Assembly (NCBI GenBank): GCA_026387085.1
Contig: JAPLMK010000093.1
Coordinates: forward strand, 1 to 47,985
Direction: 5' to 3'
Source: Candidatus Omnitrophota bacterium
Lineage (GTDB): Bacteria; Ratteibacteria; UBA8468; MWAK01
Length of the DNA: 47,985 nucleotides
Part shown: in pieces, positions 24,094-32,546 of the stretch
Position numbering within the stretch: the stretch's first letter is position 1
Layout: every line of letters begins with the position of its first letter
The notes under the pieces: model-generated
Seen by the model: the letters and a program-made list of their open reading frames with translations, nothing else
Databases searched by the model: none
What the model was told of the DNA's origin: nothing
Made by a program: the position numbers and the translations under genes

Positions 24094-26052
24094 ATGGATA
24101 AAAAAGAAAATATATCTCCGCAACTGGACGGTTTTGAAAGCGGTTTTAATATCAAAACTCTGCTCGCGGCTCTTTTTGTCGGGTTTATTATGCTTCCGGC
24201 CGGCATTTATATGGGTTTAATCGCCGGAACTTGCCTGGGAGCCGCCGCTCAATGGGTAACGCTCATCCTTTTTGTTGAAGTAGCCAAAAAATCTTTTATT
24301 CAGTTGCGGCGTCAGGAGATTTACCTCATCTTTATTGTGGCCAATTCCCTGATGATGGTGGGCACAGCCGGTATCATGAACGGCGGCGCCTTCAGTTCTT
24401 TAGTTTGGGAACAGTATTTTGTGCAGTCGCCGTACGCCAAGGCCTTTGGGCTGTCCAGCCAGATTCCGCTCTGGGCTGTTCCGCCGGCGGGCAGCGCGGC
24501 GCTTATCCAGCGTACGTTTTTAAGCAAAGTCTGGCTGATGCCGATACTGATTCTCCTGGCAACCCAGATATTGAGCCGGGTGAATGCTTTTACGCTCGGA
24601 TATTATTTTTTCCGGGTAACCAGCGATTTTGAACGGTTGGAATTCCCGATGGCTCCGGTGGCGGCGGAAGGGGTGTGGGCGTTGACCGATCTTTCTGCCA
24701 AAAAAGATACCAACCGCTGGCGCATCTTTGTGACCGGCGGCATGATCGGTATAATTTACGGCGCTTTTTATGTTTTAATTCCTACTTTTACCGGGCTGGT
24801 AATGGCCAAGCCGTTTACGCTTATCCCGATTCCTTTTGTTGATTTTACCAGCCAGATCGGTTCCATCTTTCCGGCTTCAGTTTTGGGTTTTATGACCGAC
24901 CTGGGCAATATTTTTATCGGTTTTGTCCTGCCTTTCTGGGTGGTGCTGGGTACCTTTGTCGGTTCCATCGGGGCACAGACGATTGCTAACCCGATTTTAT
25001 ACAAACATACGACTTTTTTAAAGACCTGGCAGCCGGGAATGGGCGCTATTCCGGCCTATACTTCCACCACGATTGATTTCTGGATAAGCGTTGGAATCGG
25101 CCTGGGCATCGCGGTTTTAATTCTGAGTATTATCTCGGTTACGTTCAAGATGCGCCGGAAAGAAAAGAAGATTAAGACCGCAGTTAAATTACCGGAGAAC
25201 CGGGGTGATTCTTCGCTGGCGGTTATGCTGGGAATCTGGGCTCTTTCCACCCTGGCCTACGTAGGGCTCTGTCATTTTTTGGTTCCTCACTTCCCGTTGT
25301 TACTAATCTTGCTGTTCGGCTTTATCCTGACGCCGGTGCTCACGTATATTTCCGCCCGGATGTTCGGCATAACCGGAGTTGCCACCGGAATTTCCTTTCC
25401 TTATTTGACGGAAGGAACCTATATTCTTTCCGGTTACAAGGGCGCCGATATCTGGTATATGCCTTTGCCCTACTTTAATCACGGCGCCATGACCCAGGGC
25501 TTCAAGCAGATGGAGTTGTTAAAGGTGCGCTTCACGGACTGGTATAAGACGGAATTCATGGCTTTAGGGATAATGCTCTTCTGTAGTTTTCTCTTCTGGT
25601 CGGTTATTTGGAAGATGGGTCCGATTCCTTCTTCCACGTATCCTTTCGTGCAACGGATATGGCCGATGATGGCTATTCCGCGGGCGCTCTGGGTTTCTTC
25701 TACCGTTGCGGGCGGCGCCACCTGGCTGTTGGATTCAATCAAGGGCGCGGTAATCGGCTGGAGCGCGGCCGGAGGCCTGGTTACAGCCGGAATCATGATG
25801 CTCCTTAAAGTACCGATTGCATTTTTCTATGGAATAGTCGGCGGAATCCCGATGTTGCCGCACATGGCTTTTCCGATGTTCTTCGGCGCCCTGTTAGGTA
25901 AATTCTTTTTTGCCCGGCGTATCGGCGTTAAAGAATGGCGGAGCATGACCCCGCTCCTTTTGGCCGGTTATGGTTGCGGCATGGGATTAGCCGGAGCGGC
26001 TTCAGTTGCTGTTGCCCTGATTGCTAACACAGTCTTTCTATTGCTTTATTAA
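24094..26052 (+). CDS. OPT-family-like multispanning transporter
   Basis: The 652-residue protein is almost entirely membrane segments (about 14-16). FVGFIMLPAGIYMGLIAGT near the N-terminus, GYYFFRVTSDFERLEFPMAPV in the middle and GATWLLDSIKGAVIGW near the C-terminus resemble oligopeptide-transporter-type (OPT) permeases found beside peptidase genes in PVC-type bacteria. Substrate is unknown. It follows the FtsX gene by 6 bases, so it is probably co-transcribed with it. Confidence 0.7.
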   Translation: MDKKENISPQLDGFESGFNIKTLLAALFVGFIMLPAGIYMGLIAGTCLGAAAQWVTLILFVEVAKKSFIQLRRQEIYLIFIVANSLMMVGTAGIMNGGAFSSLVWEQYFVQSPYAKAFGLSSQIPLWAVPPAGSAALIQRTFLSKVWLMPILILLATQILSRVNAFTLGYYFFRVTSDFERLEFPMAPVAAEGVWALTDLSAKKDTNRWRIFVTGGMIGIIYGAFYVLIPTFTGLVMAKPFTLIPIPFVDFTSQIGSIFPASVLGFMTDLGNIFIGFVLPFWVVLGTFVGSIGAQTIANPILYKHTTFLKTWQPGMGAIPAYTSTTIDFWISVGIGLGIAVLILSIISVTFKMRRKEKKIKTAVKLPENRGDSSLAVMLGIWALSTLAYVGLCHFLVPHFPLLLILLFGFILTPVLTYISARMFGITGVATGISFPYLTEGTYILSGYKGADIWYMPLPYFNHGAMTQGFKQMELLKVRFTDWYKTEFMALGIMLFCSFLFWSVIWKMGPIPSSTYPFVQRIWPMMAIPRALWVSSTVAGGATWLLDSIKGAVIGWSAAGGLVTAGIMMLLKVPIAFFYGIVGGIPMLPHMAFPMFFGALLGKFFFARRIGVKEWRSMTPLLLAGYGCGMGLAGAASVAVALIANTVFLLLY

Positions 26053-26060
26053 CACAACTC

Positions 26061-26093
26061 TGTCATTCCCGATTACTATTCGTGGGAATAACA
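26061..26093. repeat. TGTCATTCCC-type palindromic repeat
   Basis: TGTCATTCCCG and CGTGGGAATAACA flank a short loop. This is a member of the TGTCAT family seen also near 30634, 36722, 38249 and 44255. It fills the 51-base gap between the OPT-like gene and birA. Confidence 0.6.
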
Positions 26094-26103
26094 CCAACAT
26101 ATA

Positions 26104-26622
26104 GTGCGGTTCAAAAAAAAGGGAAATATCCGCTTCTTTTCCGAACTTCCCTCCACGCAGGATAAGGCCTGGGAATTAATTTCACAAGGCAGTCCTTCCG
26201 GTTCGCTGGTTATTGCCGGTTTTCAGACGATGGGCCGGGGCCGGCAAGGCAGAATCTGGTATTCCCCCGCGGGTAGTTTGTGTTTTTCCCTTCTTTTGTT
26301 TCCGGTTTCCTTCCAGCGCTCCAACAGTATTACACTTTCCGCCGCCAGGGCGCTTCAATCCGCCTTACAGTCGGAACTGGGCTTGGAGACCAGGCTTAAA
26401 CTTCCCAATGACATCTATTTTCAAGAGAAAAAGTTGGCCGGAATTATACTGGAAGTGAAACAGGATAAAGCGGTTTTGGGCGTCGGGCTTAACGTTAACT
26501 GTCAAACCGGTTCCTGGCCCGCCGGGATATGCGCGGTAAGTTTAAGGGAGATTTTAAACCGGCGGGTAAGCCGTTGCGCAATCCTTTCCGTTTTTTTGAA
26601 CAATTTCCAAAAAAAACTTTGA
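26104..26622 (+). CDS. birA: Biotin-protein ligase, minimal form
   Basis: The enzyme attaches biotin to carboxylase carrier domains. The catalytic core is clear: GRGRQGRIW at residues 44-52, KLPNDIYFQ at 99-107 and K110 in KKLAGIILE, the lysine that contacts biotinyl-AMP. There is no N-terminal DNA-binding domain, so it is not a repressor. The product has 172 residues and lacks most of the C-terminal SH3-like domain found in typical 230-320-residue ligases. The start is GTG 26104 with no strong ribosome-binding site. bioY lies 17 kb away in the same window. Confidence 0.85.
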   Translation: MRFKKKGNIRFFSELPSTQDKAWELISQGSPSGSLVIAGFQTMGRGRQGRIWYSPAGSLCFSLLLFPVSFQRSNSITLSAARALQSALQSELGLETRLKLPNDIYFQEKKLAGIILEVKQDKAVLGVGLNVNCQTGSWPAGICAVSLREILNRRVSRCAILSVFLNNFQKKL

Positions 26623-26647
26623 CATTTGCTTTATTTAACGATAAAAT
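26619..26647 (+). promoter_or_regulatory. Consensus sigma70 promoter for the prepilin-like gene
   Basis: TTGACA at 26619-26624 overlaps the birA stop and TAAAAT lies at 26642-26647 after 17 bases. Transcription would start near 26654, giving a leader of about 147 bases that contains the hairpin repeats at 26660-26757. Confidence 0.75.
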
Positions 26648-26659
26648 AGAGTAGAATTA

Positions 26660-26757
26660 TTGTCGGATGAATCCGACCGCTACATACTGCATGCAATAAT
26701 ACGTCGGGTGAATTTTATGTATTGTAGCGGTGCGATTTATCGCACGTATTGCAGTAC
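26660..26757 (+). repeat. Palindromic repeats in the leader of the prepilin-like gene
   Basis: GTCGGATGAATCCGAC and GTGCGATTTATCGCAC are two short hairpins, each next to a TGTAGC/GCTACA element. TGTAGC near 26724-26729 can pair with GCTACA near 26678-26683, and ACTGCA/TGCAGT also pair across the block, so a larger structure is possible. It looks like two inverted repeat units lying head to head. Confidence 0.6.
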
Positions 26758-26800
26758 AGGTGTTTCGCTTGTCAAGAACAAGGAAAGGGGGTGAATCACA

Positions 26801-27340
26801 ATGAAGAAAAGAGGTTTTACACTGATTGAATTGTTGGTTGTTATTGCCATTATTGCCATTTTGGCGGCCATGCTTTTGCCGGCGCTCTCTCGGGCGCGGG
26901 AAAGCTCCAGGCGTACCACTTGTCTTAATAATTTAAAACAGTTGGGGCTGGCTATAACGATGTATCTTCAGGATAATAACGAAGGTTTTTTAGGCCGCGA
27001 AATTGCGGTGGATCTCGACCCGTATGTTCCGGATGGGCGTAGTTTTGATTGTCCCAGCGAGAAGAAGAGCGGCACGGATGGTGGTTATGCTATAAACAGC
27101 AACGTGATCGGCCAGAAACTTTCCATAGTGGGCCATCCGTCAACTTTTCCGTTGATTTTTGACCGGAGCATGGTTTCTGGAGTATTTCAGGGTAATGATG
27201 GAGATTCTGGTTTTTATTACGACATTTGCTCTAACCGGCACAGCCAAGGTACCAACTTTCTTTTCCTGGATAGTCACGCAGCCTGGATTTCAAAACCAAA
27301 GGAAGCAGGCAAAAATATTCTGAATTTTGACGTCCAATAA
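26801..27340 (+). CDS. Prepilin-like protein with C-terminal H-x9-DG-like motif
   Basis: The 179-residue protein has a type IV prepilin N-terminus: the leader MKKRG, then FTLIELLVVIAIIAILAAML. Cleavage is expected between G5 and F6 and the glutamate at mature position 5 is present (E10). The C-terminal RHSQGTNFLFLDSHAAW matches the motif seen in DUF1559/GspG-like proteins of PVC-type bacteria, with Ser in place of the usual Gly. A GGGGGTG ribosome-binding region precedes ATG 26801. It is alone, with no pilus assembly genes beside it. Confidence 0.88.
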   Translation: MKKRGFTLIELLVVIAIIAILAAMLLPALSRARESSRRTTCLNNLKQLGLAITMYLQDNNEGFLGREIAVDLDPYVPDGRSFDCPSEKKSGTDGGYAINSNVIGQKLSIVGHPSTFPLIFDRSMVSGVFQGNDGDSGFYYDICSNRHSQGTNFLFLDSHAAWISKPKEAGKNILNFDVQ

Positions 27341-27341
27341 A

Positions 27342-28925
27342 ATGGTCCTGCCCCGTCTGGTTGATTTTGATTCGCAGACTGTTTTGGAGGAGGATACAGA
27401 AGTATTGGTTGTCGGCAGCGGCGCGGCCGGTCTTTCTGCCAGTTTGAGCGCGGCCCGGGCCGGTCGGCGCGTTATGCTGGCGGCAAAAAGCGGTTTTTTG
27501 GATACGGCCTCCGACTTGGCTCAGGGCGGAATCGCCGTTGCCCTTTCCAAAAATGATTCTCCGGAAAACCATCTTCAGGATACGCTCCATTCCGGTTCCG
27601 GATTGGCGGACCCCGAAGCTGTTAAAGTGCTGGTCCGGGAAGGCCCGGAAAGAATCAGGGCCATGCTTTCTTCCGGCGCAATCTTCACCCGGGATGGTTC
27701 CGGACTTGCCTTTACCCGGGAAGGCGGACATTCCTTACCGCGTATTATTTATGCTTCCGGCGACCGCAGCGGCGCGGAAGTAATCCGAACTCTCTCGCCT
27801 CTTGTTCTCCAAAATCGCCGGATTGAAATCAGGGAAAAGTACTTTTTGGTTGACCTGATTACTTCGGGTAATTCCGTCATCGGCGGTCTTTTTTTTGAAG
27901 GAGAAAAAAAGATTCCCTTGTTTGTCCGGGCGGCCAGCGTGGTTCTGGCGACCGGCGGTCTCGGCCAATTGTTTCAGGAGACGACTAATCCCACCATCTC
28001 TACCGGCGACGGAATGGCGGCGGCCTATCGCAGCGGGGCAACTCTGCGGGATCTGGAGTTTGTGCAATTTCACCCGACCGTTTTTTACGTGGCCGGCGCC
28101 CCGCGCTTTTTGATTTCCGAAGCGGTGCGGGGCGAAGGCGCGATTCTGGTCAACGACCGGCAGGAACATTTTATGCGTTCCTACCATCCGGACGCGGAAC
28201 TTGCTTCCCGTGACGTGGTTTCCCGGGCGATTTTGGACCAGATGAAACGTCAGGCCGCCCGGAACGTTTATCTGGACTGCCGTTCCATCGGCGCCAACTT
28301 CAAGAAGCGGTTTCCCTCCATTTATGCCATGGTTCAGCGTTTTCGGATAGATCCGGCCCGCGACCTTATTCCGGTCCGTCCGGCCGCCCATTACATGATG
28401 GGCGGAGTCAAAACCGACATTAACGGCGCCGCGAATTTAGAAAATCTTTTTGCCTGCGGAGAGGTGGCCTGCACCGGTGTTCACGGCGCCAACCGTTTGG
28501 GTAGTAATTCGCTCCTGGAGTGCCTGGTTTTTGGCGAACGTACAGGGGTTGCGGCCGCTGCTGCCGGGAAGCATATTTTCCGGGGCCGTATTCAGTTTAC
28601 CCGACGCTGGAAAGATTTCCATTTGGACGTGTCCGACCTGAAGCGGTCACTGAATGCGTTAGCCTGGCGTCATTGCGGCATCGAGCGGGACGGTAACGAT
28701 TTGGAATTTACGCTGGAGAAATTAAAAGAATGGCAAAGTTATGCTCTTTCTGCCCGTTTCTTTGATCCCTCGGGCTGGGAGATGCAGAACCTTCTTTTGC
28801 TTGCCGGTTTGATCGCGCAGAGCGCCCTGGAGCGGACTGAAAGCCGGGGCGCGCATTTCCGCAACGATTTTCCGGAGAAAGACGATAAAAAGTGGCTCCG
28901 GCATATTGACCGAAAGATTGGTTGA
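27342..28925 (+). CDS. nadB: L-aspartate oxidase
   Basis: The flavoenzyme oxidises aspartate to iminoaspartate, the first step of NAD synthesis. The FAD site VVGSGAAGLSAS is at residues 23-34. DLAQGGIAVAL, SEAVRGEGAILVN, HYMMGG and the signature GVHGANRLGSNSLLECLVFG are all present. Length is 527 residues from ATG 27342. An in-frame TTG at 27327 lies inside the previous gene and is less likely. nadA and nadC are not nearby. It starts one base after the prepilin-like stop, so the two may be co-transcribed. Confidence 0.95.
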   Translation: MVLPRLVDFDSQTVLEEDTEVLVVGSGAAGLSASLSAARAGRRVMLAAKSGFLDTASDLAQGGIAVALSKNDSPENHLQDTLHSGSGLADPEAVKVLVREGPERIRAMLSSGAIFTRDGSGLAFTREGGHSLPRIIYASGDRSGAEVIRTLSPLVLQNRRIEIREKYFLVDLITSGNSVIGGLFFEGEKKIPLFVRAASVVLATGGLGQLFQETTNPTISTGDGMAAAYRSGATLRDLEFVQFHPTVFYVAGAPRFLISEAVRGEGAILVNDRQEHFMRSYHPDAELASRDVVSRAILDQMKRQAARNVYLDCRSIGANFKKRFPSIYAMVQRFRIDPARDLIPVRPAAHYMMGGVKTDINGAANLENLFACGEVACTGVHGANRLGSNSLLECLVFGERTGVAAAAAGKHIFRGRIQFTRRWKDFHLDVSDLKRSLNALAWRHCGIERDGNDLEFTLEKLKEWQSYALSARFFDPSGWEMQNLLLLAGLIAQSALERTESRGAHFRNDFPEKDDKKWLRHIDRKIG

Positions 28926-28956
28926 AGAGAAGCGTACTGGCAGGACCAGGTATTTA

Positions 28957-29052
28957 TTGCAGATTTCAAAATGCAAAGTGCAAAATGTAAAATTATTGAT
29001 TTTCTATCTATTCATTCTGAAATTTACAATCTGCAATCTGCATTTTGCAATT
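28957..29052. repeat. GCAAAATG/CATTTTGC repeat, inverted pair, before trpE
   Basis: TTTCAAAATGCAAAGTGCAA on the left and AATCTGCATTTTGCAATT on the right are inverted relatives around an AT-rich loop. A second copy of the same family lies at 31291-31382, so the repeats flank trpE and trpG. Confidence 0.65.
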
Positions 29053-29101
29053 AAATAGCATTTATCCTGTAGTTGGCGGATACCTGCGTCCGATTTGTTT
29101 T

Positions 29102-30601
29102 ATGGAAACATACCCATCTTTTACGGAGTTTGACCGGCTGGCGCAGGAAGCTAATTTTATTCCGATTTCCTGCGAAATTTTAGCCGACATGGAGACGCCG
29201 GTTTCCGCCTACCTTAAGGTGGTTGGAACTAAACCCGGTTTTCTGCTGGAAAGCGCTGAGGGCGGAGAACGTTTCGGCCGTTATTCATTTCTGGGGACCG
29301 ACCCAAGCGCGATTATCCGGACTAAAGGGAATCGGATTGAAATTGAATCCGGAGGCGTAAAAAAAGTAAAAGAAGAAAGCCCGTTTCCTTTTTTGCGAAA
29401 GTATCTTTCCGGATTTAAGGTGGCGGCCGACCCGACGCTTCCTCGTTTTTCCGGCGGACTGGTCGGTTATTTTTCCTATGATGTTGTCCGGTTTTTTGAG
29501 AAATTACCGGACATTAAGGAAGATGACCAAAAATTGCCGGATATGCAGTTATTTCTGGCCGATACTATTCTGGCTTTTGACCATTTCCGCCATCGGCTCA
29601 AAATTATAACTCACGCCCGTCCTGAAGAAGGTTCCGAGAGAGCGTATGAGGCCGCTAAAAGGCGGATAGCGGAGATAATTGAGCGTTTACGCAGCGCGAC
29701 CCTTTCCGAGCCGCCAAGACGCAGCGCGACCCGTTCCGGGCCGCCCGCAGGCGCGGTTCAGTTTCAGAGTAACTTTAGTCGTCCGGAATTTGAAGGCGCG
29801 GTTCTCAAGGCAAAAGAATATATCCGGAAAGGGGACGTGATCCAGGTTGTTCTCTCCCAGCGTCTGTGCATTGATTATCCGGAGTCCGGGCCTGACCCCT
29901 TCGACCTTTATCGCGCCATCCGCGCTATTAATCCTTCTCCGTATCTTTACTATTTTAATTTTGACAAGACCATCCTGGTTGGTTCGTCTCCGGAGGTGAT
30001 GGTGCGCCTGGAAGAAGGTAAGGCCACTTTGCGGCCGATTGCCGGAACCAGGCCGCGGGGCCGGAATGAATCGGAAGACCGGGAATTGGAAGATGATTTA
30101 AAAAAAGACGAGAAGGAGAAGGCGGAACACATTATGCTGGTTGATTTGGGCCGCAATGATTTAGGCCGGGTTTGCCGGCCCGGAACGATTAATGTAACCG
30201 AATTGATGGCGGTGGAAAAGTATTCCCACGTAATGCACCTGGTGAGCAATATCACCGGAGATTTATTGCCGAATAAGGATGATTTTGATCTCTTTTCCGC
30301 CGCATTTCCGGCCGGTACCGTTTCCGGCGCTCCTAAAATCCGGGCGATGGAAATAATTGAAGAATTGGAACCAATTAAGCGCGGCCCTTATGCCGGAGCG
30401 GTCGGTTATTTTGATTTTTCCGGAAACCTTGATACCTGCATTACCATCCGGACGGTCTGGATTGAAGACGGCAAGGCCTATCTTCAGGTGGGCGCGGGTA
30501 TTGTGGCTGATTCGGTTCCGTCTAAAGAATACGACGAAACGCTGAATAAAGGCCAGGCGTTTTTGGAGGCGCTCCGCCTGGCATCATCGGGGCTGTTGTA
30601 A
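29102..30601 (+). CDS. trpE: Anthranilate synthase component I
   Basis: It makes anthranilate from chorismate for tryptophan synthesis. LLESAEGGERFGRYSF near residues 44-59 is the tryptophan-binding N-terminal motif. The chorismate domain has AGTRPRGRNESEDRE, HIMLVDLGRNDLGRVC and FPAGTVSGAPKIRAMEII. ATG 29102 is preferred to a TTG frame start at 29045 that lies in a repeat. Two tandem 30-base repeat units at 29691-29750 code residues 197-216 in the linker between domains, an in-frame insertion. A repeat-filled 112-base gap separates it from trpG. Confidence 0.93.
   Translation: METYPSFTEFDRLAQEANFIPISCEILADMETPVSAYLKVVGTKPGFLLESAEGGERFGRYSFLGTDPSAIIRTKGNRIEIESGGVKKVKEESPFPFLRKYLSGFKVAADPTLPRFSGGLVGYFSYDVVRFFEKLPDIKEDDQKLPDMQLFLADTILAFDHFRHRLKIITHARPEEGSERAYEAAKRRIAEIIERLRSATLSEPPRRSATRSGPPAGAVQFQSNFSRPEFEGAVLKAKEYIRKGDVIQVVLSQRLCIDYPESGPDPFDLYRAIRAINPSPYLYYFNFDKTILVGSSPEVMVRLEEGKATLRPIAGTRPRGRNESEDRELEDDLKKDEKEKAEHIMLVDLGRNDLGRVCRPGTINVTELMAVEKYSHVMHLVSNITGDLLPNKDDFDLFSAAFPAGTVSGAPKIRAMEIIEELEPIKRGPYAGAVGYFDFSGNLDTCITIRTVWIEDGKAYLQVGAGIVADSVPSKEYDETLNKGQAFLEALRLASSGLL
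29691..29750 (+). repeat. Two tandem 30-base GCGCGACCC units inside trpE
   Basis: GCAGCGCGACCCTTTCCGAG opens unit 29691-29720 and unit 29721-29750 repeats it with 24 of 30 bases matching. The same core occurs in gaps at 18908-18934 and, more loosely, at 44313-44337. The units code RSATLSEPPR and RSATRSGPPA, which trpE proteins do not need. Confidence 0.8.
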
Positions 30602-30633
30602 ATCAAACTGTTATCTTGATTTAAAAATTAATG

Positions 30634-30706
30634 TGTCATCCTGAGCTGTAGTTGCGAAGGATCTCTTTTTTAAAACGGGATTCTTCAGCTTCGCCTCAGA
30701 ATGACA
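30634..30706. repeat. TGTCATCCTGAGC repeat, inverted pair
   Basis: TGTCATCCTGAGCTGTAG plus GCGAAGGATCTC on the left and ATTCTTCAGCTTCGCCTCAG on the right form an imperfect palindrome with an AT-rich centre. It ends 8 bases before the trpG ATG and contributes to the trpE-trpG gap. Confidence 0.75.
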
Positions 30707-30713
30707 AATATTT

Positions 30714-31277
30714 ATGGTTTTATTAATCGATAACTACGATTCCTTTACCTACAATATTTTTCAGGAGCTTTCGGAACTGGGCGCCGAGGTCCGGGTTGTT
30801 CGTAATGACCGGATTACGATTAGCGGTGTTCTGCTGATGGCGCCGGAGCGGATAGTAGTTTCGCCGGGCCCGGGCCGGCCGGAAAATGCCGGTATTTCGG
30901 TCACCCTGATTAAGGAATTAGCGGGAAAAATTCCGATTCTGGGTGTTTGTCTTGGTCATCAGGCGCTGGGATACGCATACGGCGGTAAGATTGTCGGAGC
31001 CAAGCGGTTGATGCACGGCAAAACTTCATTAATTTTTCACGACGGTTCCGGAATTTTTACCGGAATCCCTAATCCTTTTGAAGCGACCCGCTACCACTCT
31101 TTACTGGTGGAAAAGGAAACGCTTCCGGATTCGTTTAAGGTTATCGCCTGGACTGAAGAGAATGAGATTATGGGATTGCAGGTAAAGGGTTTACCGCTCT
31201 TTGGTGTTCAGTTTCATCCGGAGTCAATTCTGACCAAAGAGGGCATCAATATTTTGCGGAACTTCCTGAAAATATAA
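30714..31277 (+). CDS. trpG: Anthranilate synthase component II (glutamine amidotransferase)
   Basis: The subunit supplies ammonia from glutamine to the TrpE partner. The class I amidotransferase triad is present: C79 in GVCLGHQ, H168 and E170 in FHPES. The N-terminus LLIDNYDSFTYNI and SPGPGRP near residue 50 are typical. The same protein often also serves PabB in folate synthesis. Its position after trpE supports the tryptophan role, although the rest of the trp pathway is not here. Confidence 0.94.
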   Translation: MVLLIDNYDSFTYNIFQELSELGAEVRVVRNDRITISGVLLMAPERIVVSPGPGRPENAGISVTLIKELAGKIPILGVCLGHQALGYAYGGKIVGAKRLMHGKTSLIFHDGSGIFTGIPNPFEATRYHSLLVEKETLPDSFKVIAWTEENEIMGLQVKGLPLFGVQFHPESILTKEGINILRNFLKI

Positions 31278-31290
31278 AGTGATTAGTAAC

Positions 31291-31382
31291 AATTCAAAAT
31301 GTAAAATGTAAATTGCAGAAGTTAAATTTTTTCAAAGTTTTTCCGTTTTACACTTTTCATTTTGCAATTTGAAATTTACAAT
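31291..31382. repeat. GCAAAATG-family repeat between trpG and dnaJ
   Basis: AATTCAAAATGTAAAATG and TTTTCATTTTGCAATTTGAA are inverted relatives around CTTTTTCCG. The two convergent genes trpG and dnaJ end on either side. The AT-rich hairpin may serve as a terminator in both directions. Confidence 0.6.
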
Positions 31383-31388
31383 AAAGAG

Positions 31389-32501
31389 TTATTGTTTTTT
31401 GCTCTTCGGGTAAGAACGTCGGGTAGCGCGTTTTTCCAAATCTTCCAACAGGCGGCGTTCTTCCGTTCCAAGATTTACCGGAGTTTCAATCGTTATTCTT
31501 ACCAACTGGTCCCCCCGACCATAACCGGAAATATTCGGCATCCCTTTCCCGCGCAGGCGCAAAACAGTGTTGGTTTGTGTTCCGGAAGGTATTTTCATCC
31601 GGACATCCCCTTTAAGGGTTGGCACTTCCTTTTCGGTTCCGAGCGCTGCCTCGGTAAAGGTGACAAATTGTTCGTAATGAAGGTTGTTTCCCTCCCGCCG
31701 GAACAATGGGTCTTCATCGACGAAGATATTGAGGTAAAGGTTGCCGGCCGGACCTCCCTGAATACCGACGTTACCCTTGCCGTGAACGCGCAGTTTGGAC
31801 CCGTTTTCAATGCCGGCCGGAATCGTTACCTGGAGGTGTTCTTTTTCGCGCACCCGTTTCTTCCCGCTGCAGTTGCGGCAGGGTTTTTCAATAACTTCTC
31901 CTTCGCCGCCGCATCTCGGACAGGCCTGGCTGATAGAAAAGAAACCCTGGTTATGCCTGATCTGTCCGTCACCGTCGCACTGGGGGCAGGGTCGTTTGCC
32001 GGTACCGGCTGACGCGCCGGTTCCGTTGCAGGGCTGGCAAGTGGTCAGCCGTGTCAGTGACACCTCTTTTTTGACCCCTTCTGCTGCTTCTTTCAGCGGG
32101 ATGCGGACTGAGGCCTCGATGTCTTCTCCGCGGAAAACCTGCCCGCGCTGTCTGGAACCGCTTCCGGATGTTCCGCGGAAAAAACTGAAGAGGTCGTCAA
32201 TGGAGCCCCGGCCGAAAATGTCGCCAAAGTCCTGCTGGACCCGGCTCCAATCGTCGGTTGGGTTGAAGCCGCTGTTTTCAATTCCCGGGAAACCGAACTG
32301 GTCGTAAGTAGCGCGTTTCTGGGAATCGCTTAAGACCTCGTAAGATTCAGTTGCCTCCCGGAACTTTCCCTCGGCTTCCTTATTGCCGGGATTGCGGTCG
32401 GGGTGAAACTGGAGCGCCAGTTTCCGGTAGGCTTCCTTAATGTTGTCGTTGCTGGCGTCTTTCTTAACGCCTAAAACTTCATAATAATCTTTCTTCGCCA
32501 T
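31389..32501 (-). CDS. dnaJ: Chaperone DnaJ
   Basis: The co-chaperone stimulates DnaK and binds unfolded clients. The J domain has HPD at residues 33-35. A short Gly/Ser/Phe region follows. Four CxxC zinc repeats (CQPCNGTG, CPQCDGDG, CPRCGGEG, CRNCSGKK) lie near residues 154-217. The C-terminal client domain is complete. Length is 370 residues. dnaK and grpE are not adjacent. It lies 45 bases downstream of the isomerase-like gene on the minus strand and may share its transcript. Confidence 0.96.
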   Translation of the reverse strand: MAKKDYYEVLGVKKDASNDNIKEAYRKLALQFHPDRNPGNKEAEGKFREATESYEVLSDSQKRATYDQFGFPGIENSGFNPTDDWSRVQQDFGDIFGRGSIDDLFSFFRGTSGSGSRQRGQVFRGEDIEASVRIPLKEAAEGVKKEVSLTRLTTCQPCNGTGASAGTGKRPCPQCDGDGQIRHNQGFFSISQACPRCGGEGEVIEKPCRNCSGKKRVREKEHLQVTIPAGIENGSKLRVHGKGNVGIQGGPAGNLYLNIFVDEDPLFRREGNNLHYEQFVTFTEAALGTEKEVPTLKGDVRMKIPSGTQTNTVLRLRGKGMPNISGYGRGDQLVRITIETPVNLGTEERRLLEDLEKRATRRSYPKSKKQ

Positions 32502-32546
32502 CAGTTATTATTATCCTTTAAAATTCTAAAATTGTCCTTGCCGGGC

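Noticed and set aside
28957..31382. CRISPR array
   Set aside because: The repeats are inverted pairs with irregular spacing, not regular direct repeats with unique spacers, and no cas genes are present.
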